A stretch of DNA of 64,000 nt from Bugula neritina. Lineage: Eukaryota; Bryozoa; Gymnolaemata; Cheilostomatida; Bugulidae. Numbering within the stretch: position 1 is the first letter of the stretch; each line of letters opens with the position of its first letter. The stretch is from contig OZ037766.1 in assembly GCA_964035545.1 (NCBI GenBank), positions 30,029,140 to 30,093,139 of the forward strand, written 5' to 3'. Below, piece by piece: positions 52,060 to 64,000 of this stretch. The notes under the pieces were generated by a model. That model was not told where the DNA came from, did not search any database, and was given only the letters and a program-made list of their open reading frames with translations. Both the position numbers and the translations under genes were made by a program.

Positions 52060-53700
52060 TCACTATTAGTATGTGCAACAGGAACTAGGCTGAAAGTTAT
52101 TGCAGTATGACTGAAATTCCTAAACTGCAATGACAAGTTGGAATACCCTGTCTTGTAATTACCATGTATAGGAAATGCAGTTCTAAAGGATATTTTATTG
52201 ATACGGTCAATAATATAGCCATATATTTTGCTTGTGAAATAAAATTTGTTTATGGTGCGTAATTTTATATAACCTCCATTTGCAGTAAAATGTACAATGA
52301 TATATTATTTTAGCTGTTATTTATATTGCAGCACAATATTGGGATGTGATATTTTATATCTAATGAATTGTTTTCTTTTGTTACCATAATTATATTATTA
52401 AATTTTTTCTGTTCCACTGTGGCCCCTTGTACAAACAACTAATTTTAGAAAATGTCATATGAGAGTTTGTTTTTTTACTCTAAAAATGATGGTTTGCATG
52501 TATTAGCAGAATTTATTTATTGCGAATATTAACAGCCATGTATATGTGATTCCTAATAATGATATATACTAATTGTTTATACGTACTGTAATATATATAA
52601 AAATAGTGCAATGTAATACAAGTAGAGTCCAAAACAACATATATTATAGTATCTGATTGCTATTAAATCTTTAGTAATATATAGTCTTCAAAATTTTTAC
52701 TTTGATTAATTATAGATTAACATTATTCAGGCAACCAGTTGTTTTTCAAAATTTTGATTCCCCCAACAGTTATTCATAATTTGACCTTCAAAAGTTTTCA
52801 ATCAAGCTTAATGTTGAAATTGATCCATTGATTGCTATAAATGGTTTTGCCTTCAAATTGTTCAAAAAGCAAAGTATAAGAAAATTAAAATGGAATAAAG
52901 ATTTTCAGCAGAGATACTAAGAGAAGACAACTTTTAACTTAAATAATTTGCAATGTACTTTAAACAACTAAACAACAATGCTGTAATAGTATGTACACAA
53001 CATCATTGGCTATAGTTAAATTGTTCAATATAGTGTACACAAACTTCAAAAGCAGACACTTGCAATTAAATTCTTTTGTAAAACAATATTTTGTATTTCT
53101 TTTGCTTTTTAATAAACATCCATGCTATATGAATGATATAGTTGAAGTGGTACGTTTTGGTCAATTTATAGCCAGGTTAAGCAACAATATTTGATTATAA
53201 TATATAGAATGCTTTTAACCAAGTAAGTGTTTTCATAAATGTAGGTTTCAAGAGGTTCATGCTGTGAAAATAAATTATTCACTCGCAAAGACTTATTATT
53301 ATATATAGTAAGCTCTGTGTTGCACAATTCATACACATACCAAATCAATTATGGCTACCTTAATAATTATGATAGTTAACGTATTTGTCATACGTTTCTA
53401 AGCTTATATATGTGAGATGAATTAAAAAAACTGTGGAATTCAAAATATTTTGGCAAACTACTAACACCACCCATAGTATGTAAATTGGTTGGGAACTGGT
53501 ACAAGTTGAACTGAGTGATTCAGCAAACTTGATAAGTTGATAAATATTTGTGTCCTACTTTAGCATAACATATCGCAATAGAATGAGTAAGTCTCTGAAA
53601 TATAAAGTGAGTTCATTGATTACAGAGTCTCATTTAGCTCTTATAGCTGGACCAGACTATATACACAAGCAACCTTAGATTGATAGTTAGGGGAGAGTAA
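52060..53700. other. Intergenic between genes 4 and 5
   Basis: Contains the gene 4 polyadenylation signal at its left end. Beyond that, no recognisable gene or element. Confidence 0.5.
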
Positions 53701-53715
53701 CTCAGGTTGAGCCTA

Positions 53716-56114
53716 ATGGCAGAGAAACTATCAGCTAGCTTATCACAAAATGTGAAAGCTTTACTCCTGCTATTTGGATTATTTCACTTAGCAACACTAG
53801 CTTTTTCTGGATATCTACTCCATCAAGTTATGACTTTAAAAAATGACGTCTATAATATACAATCTGCTAGCACACCAAGTAGTTGGGAGAAGAGCTCAGG
53901 TGTAAGTTGACTTATATACAAAAAAACTTAAAATTATATTATACTAATGTTATTTATTAGAATCTTTGATAAAAATGATATAATACTTGTAGACTTGTAA
54001 TGTAAAATGGATGCGAAGTAATACTGTGTATATTTTTCTGGTATATATTATGGTAAATAAATAATTGAAAGGGAACATTATAGCCACATAGTACAATTGT
54101 AATATTATTTCTTTGCAATATTTTTTTAGATACCCCCTCAGACTACCAATGGCAAATTCAAAAGAGCAAGTAAGTTTCTTTGTAACTGCAATATGATCTT
54201 TACTAAGTAGACCTCACAGATTAGATATTCATCATTTTCAACGAAAAATTTAATGTTGATAGCTTGAAGCTATTATAACATCTGAAGTGTAGCATAAATA
54301 CATAAATGAATATAAAACAAGCTAATTGAGTATAAAGAAAGATCCACTTTTAGGAAGTGCTTAATTTAAGCTGTGTTTATAGCTTGTGTTATGAGACTTG
54401 CGTAAAAGTAGGAATTTCAAGGTTAGTGAGCTGTTTCAAAGATAATTCACATAGGAGTCAATAAAGCATAACAAACTATGATATGCAACATGTATGTGAA
54501 CTAACTTAGTACAGTGTATGTGAACTAACTTAGTAGTGTATATGAGAACTAAGTTAGTAGTTTATGTGAACCGATGCCTGCATTGCAGTTCCAGAACCAA
54601 ACTCACCTTCACCTTGTGCCTGTGACTGCTCATCACAACAGAGCTCAGTGCACTCTTTCACTAATTGGAGAGAGTACGTACGTACTTTCAACAGAAGAGA
54701 AACTCCTTGCGTACCCGGGCCTCGTGGGCCTCCTGGGTTCAATGGAACAGACGGAGCTCCTGGAGCTCCAGGTTTGCAAGGTCGAGATGGGCTGAAAGGA
54801 GATCCTGGGCAAGATGGAGCTCCAGGAACCATGGGCGCTCAAGGTGCTCCTGGTAGGGATGGAGAGCCAGGTAGAGATGGACCTCCTGGCCCACCAGGTC
54901 TTGATGGGTTTACACCAACCGAAAGTAAGAATATAGTGCAGGCGGAATAAAAAGATGCCTATTCAAGTTTTAAATAAGTGGAATAGATAGATATTTTGCA
55001 AAACAATTTGTACTGCCTTATTCAAATAAAGTTAAACAATAATGTCATTTTCAAGCCTTTATAAAACATTCTATATATATTTTGCCTATCAAAAAGACTT
55101 ACAACTTTTATGTATTCTGCAGTAATGAATATACTATGTTTTAGTAGCATAACTTTTGCTTTTAAAAACAAGTTGGAATAGTTGATGCTATGATATGAAA
55201 TGGCTCTTATTTCTTAAAAAGCTGTTTGTTTTTATTTTAGGAGTATATACAAAGTTTATCAACTGGGGAAAATTCTCCTGTCCACACAGGGCTTTTAAAA
55301 TTTATTCAGGTAAACATGAAGACTATAAGCTTTTTGAAGAAATTTAAAGTCACACCCTGCTGATCTACTTTGCTTATAATTATTTATATACTAATACAGG
55401 TTATGCTGTTGGATTAGCATCAGGATCTAACTCATTGCTCTGTGCACCATCATCTAATACTGTCACACAGCAGGATCCAGTACTTCTATCTGGACCAAAG
55501 TTAACAGCAGTTCGGTACAACCTGCAAGGGGCCCCCAATCAACTAGATGACTCTCAGTTCCACGGCCAACTAGTCCAGTGTACTCTCTGTCATCATGCAA
55601 GTGCTGAACTGGTAAAGTAGCTTTTTTTCCATTAGCTATTAGTGTTTTAAAAAAAATTTTCTTGTAAAAAAAATTATTTACTTACCTCCAAATACAATTT
55701 TTATTTTTAATACTAATTAAGCAAGACTTTTTGGTTTCTGAGTAAATAACTTGCAAGCAAACATCAATAGCTAGACATCCCTGTTTTGCACTAAGTTTAT
55801 ATATGAAATAATTCTAATAAACTCATTAGCTTCATGCTATGTTGTAGTTTACTGTGACTGGGCAAGCAAACTGCAATTTTCCCGACACCAGTAGTTGGAT
55901 CCTTTCTTACTCTGGATATTTGATGACAGCAGAACTTGAGGGGATGACATCTGAACCCATCTGTGTTGGTACTGAAAACCGTACAAGTCCAGCTTCAGTT
56001 CAGACTGAGCCACAGCTACAGGCACTGAAGTTTGTAAGATCTGGACTGGGAGTCTGGAGTGAAGACAGGGTCATTGAGTGTGCCGTCTGCTATAAAAGAC
56101 CAATTCTTAATTAA
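53716..56114 (+). CDS. Type II membrane short collagen with C4-like domain, gene 5
   Basis: Six exons: 53716-53901, 54130-54169, 54589-54924, 55241-55309, 55400-55611 and 55848-56114, total 1110 bases, 369 residues. The ATG at 53716 is preferred because [20 protein letters not shown] aligns with gene 6. Membrane segment about 15-36 ([20 protein letters not shown]). Exon 2 ends KFKRA, a dibasic site with Lys at P4. The stalk exon has PCACDC, then [16 protein letters not shown], a second dibasic site directly before the collagen, and about 20 uninterrupted Gly-X-Y triplets ([16 protein letters not shown] and on). C4-like domain: [34 protein letters not shown], then [35 protein letters not shown] and CAVC. 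Tandem duplicate of gene 6, with near-identical exon 1 and C-terminal exons. Likely a trimeric, shed matrix or recognition protein. Confidence 0.89.
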
Positions 56115-56119
56115 ACTGA

Positions 56120-57500
56120 AACTATTGTATTTCACAAATTTTTTGATTTCATTATACTATATATTAATTCTGTATATATTGCAATCATTTATAAATATAG
56201 AAAAATATATATATTTCATTGCTTATATATATATAAATTAAAATTTGAAATTTTTTATGCCCCATTAATCTACTACATCTAATAATGCTATATAACCTTA
56301 TTATAAGTTCTACTTCTACATATAAAATTCCATACTTTTTCATATCACAACTTATACTTTTACTAAAGTTGGTAATTTTAGTTTTTTTCAAGTATAAGAG
56401 TGTATTTTGCAATAATTCATAATCTGAAAAACCGTTATATTATAGATCATAACACAGGCATATCAGTTTGTAAAGGAAGCAATTGGTTATAGCAATAAAT
56501 TTGGTCTATATTATTATGGTGCTTACTAAATTAATTATAGTAACCATGCAATGCTGGAATAAATTATGTCATTTTTTCATCGCAACTACGCATTATAGCT
56601 TAATCAAGTGCTTTAAAGTTTGAGAAATATTTTCACTGAAGTATAATTGCTCAACTATAGTTGGGAACATCCTAGGGTGGACATTTGTATGAACCTTAAT
56701 TTTGCTTTATACATTAAATGCTAAATATAACTCCTTGGCAAACCATAAAATACCAAAATATTCACCACTATGATTTTATTTTATATATCTATTTTGACTA
56801 TATATATTATACTGCCTAAATTAGATAATTTTGTAAGCAATGCCATGTTAAAACAAGCCCTAATTATCAGATACAAACTTTGGATGTAACAGCATAGAAG
56901 CAATTGTTGACTATATGATAAGTATTAATTTATTTGCATTTAATATTATGTTTTATAATGTTTTAATTTGAATAGACGTTGAAATGATGTTTTCAGCGTA
57001 TGTATGATTAGTATACATGGTTTAAAACGCTTTAAAAATGTAGCGTAATCCATGACCTTGTCTATTCTCAGATGTTATCAGGAGTTATTTTCTCAGTATA
57101 GTATCAATTTACATTGATGAAAATTATTTGTAACAATCTACTTTTCTAGACCAAGCTAAAGTTGAAAAACAAATAACATATAAAAAAATTAAACATACTG
57201 TATTTTTAAGCAGGCAGTTTAATTTCCATGACCGCAAAGTATCAGTTATATATAAATTGTTTTAGAGTAAAGACCCAATTAACTTTCAAGTTATCAAAGT
57301 ACTTGCAGTTAAGGAAGCACTTTATCCATTACTCTTATTATTATAAAACTATTGCAGGCTGACCACCTGCTTTTATAACTTGAAGTGCAAAGTGCTGAAT
57401 ATAAAATACATCATATTTCCAACTAAGCTACGTAAGTATTTGTATCGCTAAAGAGTATGAGCTGTTTAGTGCAACACTCCGTGTGCTTATATGAATATTT
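56120..57500. other. Intergenic between genes 5 and 6
   Basis: AT-rich, with no gene or element recognised before the 7-base minisatellite. Confidence 0.5.
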
Positions 57501-57506
57501 TTATGC

Positions 57507-57790
57507 ATATCACATATCATATATCATATATCCCATATCACATATCATATATCATATATCACATATCACGTATCACATATCATATATCACACATCACACA
57601 TCACATATCACATATCATATACCACACATCATATATCACATATCATATATCATATATCACACATCATATATCATATATCGCATATCATATATCATATATA
57701 TTATACCACATATCATACATCACATATCATATATCACATATCACACATCATATATCATATATCACACATCATATATCACATATCATATAT
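57507..57790. repeat. (ATATCAY)n minisatellite, 7-base unit, about 40 copies
   Basis: The sequence parses cleanly into 7-mers ATATCAT, ATATCAC, ACATCAC and so on. Because 7 is not a multiple of 3, all frames cycle through the same residues, which explains the long Ile-Ser-Tyr-His frames here; these are not genes. Confidence 0.93.
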
Positions 57791-58295
57791 AAATAAATTC
57801 TTTAACGATTGGGAGACGACTTGGCACTTAAACTATGAAAGCTGGTCCACTATATACACGTATGCAGGCTAATAGTTATGGTGTTGCATCGTTACAAACA
57901 TGGCGTTGCTCATACGCTATATATATATATTATCACTAATACTATATTTGGCTAAATATACATTTTCCTGAAGCAAAAATGCATGACTCATGTTAAAAAC
58001 TATTAAACTTCAAGATATCTTTACAAGTTAACTATAATAGCATATCCTTATATTTATGTAAATTATTGAGGAAGCACGCGTTTAACTTTCTTATTCATCA
58101 AATTTAATGACTTTAAGTTATAACTATGATATACGTCTGCAAGAAATTGTATATAAAAGTAAAAAACAATAAACCTCAAAACTTCAATGGTGTTTCTACT
58201 TATCAAGCAATCATCGTTGGACTGAAACACATGCAATTGCTAAAGTGTTTTACACATAGTGCCACACTATAGTTGTAGATAATAAGAGTAGAAAA

Positions 58296-61200
58296 ATGGT
58301 AGAAAAGGTTTCACCTAGCTTATCACAAAATGTGAAAGCTTTACTCCTGCTATTTGGATTATTTCACTTAGCAACACTAGCTTTTTCTGGATATCTACTC
58401 CATCAAGTTATGACTTTAAAAACTGGCATCTATAATATACAATCGCCTGACACACCAAGTAACTGGGAGAATATTATAACTTCAAAGGTAAGTTAGCATC
58501 GTATTACTTAAACGTAATATTTTTTATGTTACTTCACTAAACTTTGGTAATGAGCTTCATGTTAAATATTTGATTCAGCAACATCCAAGCTAGAATTACA
58601 TACATATAATAGAAAATTTTACAGCTTAGTCATTTGAAATGAACTCACTTCTTCTGTATAGTATATGGTGTAAGTAAAATTAAAATATGCTAACACATGA
58701 TATCTGAATTATAGAAAATTAATCAAATATTGCTTAAAATACTATTTTAGCCAAAATCTGAAACTATCAAGAACAGATTTAAAAGAACGGGTAAGTTTTT
58801 CTTCAATTGTAATTATTTTTTGAAACTATAATAGGATAAATAAGTTATTATGCAATGTGGTCTCCTGCATTTGATTTGTATATAATATTTCTCTAAAAAT
58901 TTATAATGGTTTAACTAATAATTAATGGTAAAGGAGTATACTATATCAAGCAATTGCTATTAGGAAGCATGCAGCCTGGTCTAGGGGTTAAAGCGTTTTT
59001 TCCTATAGTATATTGAAAAATAATTTTGCCCCCACCTGTTGTGCTACCATTACACCAGGGGGGCCACTAGGTAAACTCAACACTACATATATATAAGTAC
59101 GAACCCATGGTTTTAAGCCCCGAAAAAGGTCATTGGTGATGTTAAGAAAAGCATCCAGTTATAATTGCTCTAGTGTGCCTAGCTCTTCTGAATAAGTCCT
59201 TATAGCCCAATTTACCAAAACCCCTTTTATTAGGGGTTTTCTCACAGTGACTATAATGAACTTGTGTGAGCTTTTTCTTAAGCAATTACAAATATAGATT
59301 AAACTCAAAACAAAGATATTCTGTTCTTTTAGTTGCTGTCATTTTTAGTATATGTGTGTATTAACAACTTTTGCGTTAAAAATTTCATATCATTACAAAA
59401 AATTCTTTAAATAAAAAGGCATTAAGTGCAACCGTTATTAGTATATATGCCTTAGATTATTTCAGAATTTAGTCACATAATTTTTTTTAGGTAAAACTGC
59501 CTTTGAAGTAGAAGTCTTATGCATATATTAATATGTGCTCTGCCATTTTCATTGATTCTCTTATAACTGAAACATAAAATGAAATGAGATAAGCAACACA
59601 ATTTGGAATTTCAGTTTCAGTATAAGTAATATTATTATATATAGCAAACTTTCGATATATTGTAATTAATTTTGATATTTACCTGAAAAAAATTTGCACT
59701 ATAGCATATATATTATTGCAATATAATATAAGGTTTCAATCAAAATTCCTATATTTGCTTATGCATGAGCACCATTTCTCTGAGCGTTGTCAACCTGCCC
59801 CATTCTTATTGAAATAAGACAAACAGTTTGCATTTACCCTTAGTTGTGACAAAGTCATAGCAGTTTTAATTTGTAAGTTTTAAAAATAACATAGAAACAA
59901 TTGTAGTCAAATGTGTTTCCTGATGTATTGAAGGCACTGCAAGTGTTGGATATTTTAATTGAGGAAACGTCAAATCATGCTAGACATTAAGTTCTATTTT
60001 GCTTTTGCCTTCCAAAGTAATAATTAGGTCAGAATAAGAAAATAGAACATACAACAGCTATAAAATAGAAACATGCACCATAAAGTCTCAGTGCTAATTA
60101 GTTAGAGCGGATCTTACGGAGTATTCTCTGCATTATTTGAAAATTTAGCAGCTCTGTAGTTGTACAACTAATTTAAGCCTTATTGTTCTAGACTAGAGTT
60201 TGGGCAACTCATGCACACAGTTAATATAATGTATGCATGGCTGTTTATACAAGTCCGCTGAATAATACAAACATATTTTTTAAGCACATACATTGCAAAT
60301 TAAAATGACTTTTCTATATAGTTTTAAACTAATCCATCCATCAATTGTTTTTATTATTTTTGAAAGCATTTATATGTACTCAAACATAAATAATTTGAAA
60401 AGATTATTGAGCAGGACATTAAGTTATTAACAGGGGTAACTAAAAATAAATTTTTCCCATTGTTATCACATTGACTGTATCTTACTTTTTGTAAATATAT
60501 TTCTCTGTATCATGCAGTTTCCGGACGAAACTGGTCCGCACCTTGTTTCTGTAACTGCTCACCAAGAACCTGGTCTGCAGTGACCACAGACCGGAGACAG
60601 TCCTGGCGTACTCTTAACAGAAGATCTCATTCTGCTTGCATTGGCTTACCTGGACCTTCCGGACCACCAGGTCCTCCCGGGCCTTCTGGGCCCTCTGGAC
60701 CTCCTGGGCCTCCAGGACCTCCTGGACCTCCTGGGTCTTCTGGACCTCCAGGTTTTGATGGAAGAGGGCCAAGTCAAAATATGCTAAAAGGAGATTCAAA
60801 TTCAGATAGAGTTTTAGGAGATGCAGGTTCTGCGGCAACTCCTAGTAGAGATGGACCTCCTGGTACACCAGGATCTACAGGTACACCAGGCCGTGATGGT
60901 TCTCCACCTGTAGAAGGTAAAAGTATACTAAAGAGACAAATTTACAAAATTGACTAAAGAGCTGTTGAAATTATGGCATTGTAATTTTTGCAGATTCAAA
61001 TAAATTATTTGGACATAAAATATCTATCTAAAAATATGGGAATATTATAATTCTATGAGGTATCACCATGTTATTTTTATACAATTTCGCATGTAAAGGT
61101 ATTTTGAATAGTTACTACACTGTTTTAACAAATATTTTCGTATTGGATATAACTAGAATAAAACATATTGCTGTTCAACAGCTAGTTCTATATTTATTTG

Positions 61201-62345
61201 CATTGTAGGAAGAGATGCAAAATTCATCAACTGGGGAAAAGTTTCATGCCCACACAGGGCTAGTAAAGTTTATTCAGGTAAACCCCAAGATTGAGCCTCT
61301 AATAAAAATAAGTGCAGCTTTAATCTTGATTCACCACACTAAGTTATAAGGACTGTTTTGTTCTTAAATAAAAAGTATAGTTTATATATTAAAGGTTATG
61401 CTGTTGGATTAGCATCAGGATCTAACTCATTGCTCTGTGCACCATCATCTAATACTGTCACACAGCAGGATCCGGTACTTCTCTCAGGACCAAAGTTAAC
61501 AGCAGTTCGGTACAACCTACAAGGGGCCCCCAACCAGTTAGATGACTCTCAGTTCCACGGCCAACTTGTTCAGTGTACTCTATGTCATCATGCAAGCACT
61601 GAGCTGGTAAAGTAGCCTTCTCTTTGCCTTTCTTATACTGCAGTGAAATATCATTCAAAGCTGTTCTGTTTCTCACCTTCAGCTTTTGCAGACAACCTAG
61701 GCCAACAGGACAGTCTTAGCTTGCAAGTGCAGAATTGGTCAGAGCTATAGTGAATATATTCAGTTATGTTTATAGCGAAAATATCTCAACAGTTTAAGTG
61801 ATGTAGCTATAGGGTGCGTAAAACCTAATATATGCCAAGTGTGAATAATAATAAAATTATACAGCAGTGAAAATTCACACTATACACCAATCTTGTTCTC
61901 CATATCTGCTGTTTAGAACTTTTCTCTCTTTATATTAAACCTTAATCTTATATCAACTGACTATATAATGGCAAAACTTATAATTTATGATTGATTTCTG
62001 TTAAATTCATAAATTAAGTTATGTTTTGTCAAGTAATTACTTATAAGAAATTTGAACTTTCAATTTTTTACTTGCTATTATATGTTGTAGTTTACTGTGA
62101 TTGGACAAGTGGACTGCAATTTCACTGACACCAACAGTTGGACTCTCTCTTACTCTGGATATTTGATGACAGCAGAACTTGAAGGAATGACATCTGAACC
62201 CATATGTGTTGGTACTGAAAGCCGTACGAGTCCAGCATCAGTTCAGACTGAGCCACAGCTACAGGCACTGAAGTTTGTAAGATCTGGTCTGGGAGTCTGG
62301 ACTGAAGACAGGGTTATTGAGTGCGCCGTCTGCTATAAACAATAA
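58296..62345 (+). CDS. Type II membrane short collagen with C4-like domain, gene 6
   Basis: Six exons: 58296-58487, 58751-58790, 60518-60916, 61209-61277, 61395-61606 and 62091-62345, total 1167 bases, 388 residues. [20 protein letters not shown] is followed by the same membrane segment as gene 5. Exon 2 carries the convertase site R-F-K-R-T. The stalk exon has PCFCNC and [12 protein letters not shown], then a very Pro-rich Gly-X-Y block ([16 protein letters not shown] and on). A non-collagen insert ([20 protein letters not shown]) and a second short block ([16 protein letters not shown]) follow. C4-like domain: [63 protein letters not shown]. Tandem paralogue of gene 5; intron 2 is much longer (1.7 kb) because it holds a SINE. 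AATAAA at 62559-62564. Confidence 0.89.
58964..59290 (+). mobile_element. tRNA-derived SINE, copy C, head interrupted by second element
   Basis: GCAGCCTGGTCTAGGGGTTA head, interrupted at about 59012-59088, then ACGAACCCATGG, a body with AAGCATCCAGTTATAATTGC and AATAAGTCCTTATAGC. The tail can form a hairpin (AACCCCTTTTATTAGGGGTT) and ends CACAGTGACTATAATGAACT. It lies in intron 2 of gene 6. Confidence 0.8.
59012..59088 (-). mobile_element. Second tRNA-like element, internally deleted copy nested in SINE C
   Basis: On minus: GTAGTGTTGAGTTTACCTAG, GTGGCCCCCCTGGTGTAATG, GTAGCAC, then GGTGGGGGCAAAATTATTTT. Same ends as the element nested in SINE copy B, but the middle with the B box is missing. 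Confidence 0.65.
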
Positions 62346-62359
62346 TATTAACAATGGAA

Positions 62360-64000
62360 AATTTTTGGAACTACATTTGAGACTATTCCACAAGCATCAT
62401 ATTTCCTCGAGTTATTCCATATATTGATTGAGCTTCTACTTTAGCTATATTAGGACTTCCATATTTGAGCTGTTTTTAATTTTTTATGAATTTTAAAAGG
62501 AATCACTAATGGCTATTATATATTTTCTTAATGCTATATGATTGATAATTTCCTTTAAAATAAATGGCAAATATTTTGCATGACTGCTAATTGGTTGTTT
62601 CAAAAGCCAATTACATATCATAGACCCAAAAATATATTATTTTCAAGCAAAGAGCAGCCTGTTTATAAACTTTTTTTCTATATATAAGTATTCTATTATA
62701 TATATAGCGTCATAATGTTTATATGTGTAATGTGGCAAAACCTAAAAATAACCTCATATGTTGGATCAAGCATGTCAATATGACAACCAAATTTAAAGAG
62801 TGATTACTCACTTGGTTACAGGCTGAGCTGATGTAAAAGAACAATTTTAGCCTTGAACTTTGGGCATTCAAATTTTGTTCATGCACTGAGCGTTTGAAAT
62901 TGTTTTAAAATACTTAGCCTACATGCTTTATTAGACTAACTGTAACCAATTTGAAATTTAAAATCATCCTTTGAAGCATATATAATTATTAACTTTCAGT
63001 TAAATAAATTCATATAAGCAGTGTTATGTTGAAAAGGAGTTCTGCTTTGCATTGAGCATTATTTTAAAATTGTAATTATTGTTTTTATTTATTTATTAAT
63101 TGGTTTAATCTGTTATAGCCATCAGTGATGCATTAAGTTATGTAACATTGTGGTAACAAACTTGTAATGCTGGTAAAATAAAGTTGCATGCCTATATGAG
63201 ATTCTATTTACATGATTCTAACTTAAAAAATATTGAAACCTAATAGAATATAGTTTAGAATTTTATGCTGTTTTAATGACTGTCACATAGTAAACAAACT
63301 GCCAAAATTAGTTTTTATCAAAAATTAACTTTGGTATTTAGCTAAATAATAATTATTGATCAAGTAGCAAACCCGATTAATTGATGTAAAAATTTATTAT
63401 TGTAAGGATTATACAATCCTCAATAATTAGCAAGTTACTGGTAGATATCAGTGATGGTCATAACATGTTATAAGTACTATTAAAATATGCGGTGACTAGT
63501 GAAGAAAACTTCCTAAGTTAAAGCTAAGTCATACTTTTAGATGCAATATCTGCTAATAAAATATATAGCAAAGACTTGCTTTAAAATTTTAAGTTGATAC
63601 TCAATTCAAGAAATTTAGTATTGCTTTGTTGAGCTATTTTAATTATAATGCATTCTTATAGACCTTTATTTTACATAAACCTTAGAAATTTGAAGCCACC
63701 CATTTAAATTTGAAAGTTTGAGAATTTTCTTTTCTTGAGCTGTCTTGAAATTGTCTTCCCATGAATAAATGGATGGGGGAATTTCAAAAACCAATTTCAA
63801 TTCAGCACTGTATATGCATGCCTTGACATTTCATAAAGCCAATTGAATCTTGAGAAATGTTATTAGTGCATATGTTTTACTATATGAACAGCTCACATTA
63901 TACTATATTAAGCAGGTTTGGGCTTTATTAAATTTTTATTGTAATTATATATACTTAATAATTTTGAAAAATATATAACACATAATACATAATGGTTTTC
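62360..64000. other. Downstream flank, no recognisable gene
   Basis: Holds the gene 6 polyadenylation signal; otherwise AT-rich with nothing I can assign up to the window edge. Confidence 0.5.

Noticed and set aside
53707-53715. Upstream TTG start adding three residues to gene 5
   Set aside because: The ATG at 53716 aligns with the gene 6 start and is the standard start codon.
57457-57796. Ile/Tyr/His/Ser-rich frames
   Set aside because: Read-through of the 7-base minisatellite; no splice or start context.

Overview
This window is eukaryotic, from an invertebrate animal. It is strongly AT-rich. Genes are split by GT-AG introns (71 bp to about 1.9 kb) and there are long dinucleotide microsatellites and tRNA-derived SINEs. 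The gene content is extracellular-matrix and innate-immune-like: secreted C-type lectins, a WAP protein, and membrane-anchored short collagens ending in a domain like that of the 'short-chain collagen C4' proteins. That combination is best known from sponges, so a demosponge is my best guess. The same families also occur in molluscs, cnidarians and other invertebrates, so the phylum is not settled by this sequence.

Layout. 0.5-1.2 kb: decayed 3' end of a Penelope-like (GIY-YIG) retroelement, minus strand. 3.4-11.4 kb: three paralogous 167-residue secreted C-type lectins, one on plus and two on minus, with identical exon sizes (82/186/236 coding bases) and a shared CCAAT+TATA-type promoter. 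15.8-18.0 kb: a two-domain WAP protein with an Arg/Lys-rich tail, minus strand. 20.7-43.7 kb: three minus-strand genes for type II membrane proteins with a furin-like site, a CUB domain, a collagen or low-complexity stalk, and a C4-like C-terminal domain. 48.6-62.3 kb: three plus-strand relatives without the CUB domain, arranged divergently from the first three.

The six collagen-family genes share one exon/phase plan. Exon 1 encodes a short cytoplasmic tail plus a membrane segment (phase 0). Exon 2 is a tiny exon carrying a dibasic K-R site (phase 1). Then come the stalk exon (1-1) and three exons for the C4-like domain. In the minus-strand genes a pair of CUB exons (245+157 bases, together a 1-1 module) sits between exon 2 and the stalk. 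The likely products are trimeric cell-surface collagens that can be shed by a proprotein convertase. The middle CUB gene has replaced its collagen stalk with an Asn/Ser-rich disordered segment, has lost the ancestral acceptor of its last intron, and carries about 401 perfect CA repeats in one intron.

The minus-strand array arose partly by duplication of a block of roughly 9 kb (about 19.9-29.5 kb and 36.3-45.5 kb, offset about 16 kb). The copy at 19.9-20.2 kb keeps only a broken first exon of the middle-gene type. SINE insertions present in one block and absent from the other post-date or distinguish the duplication. All gene models are read by eye from splice signals, reading frame and paralogue comparison; no transcript or database search was available.
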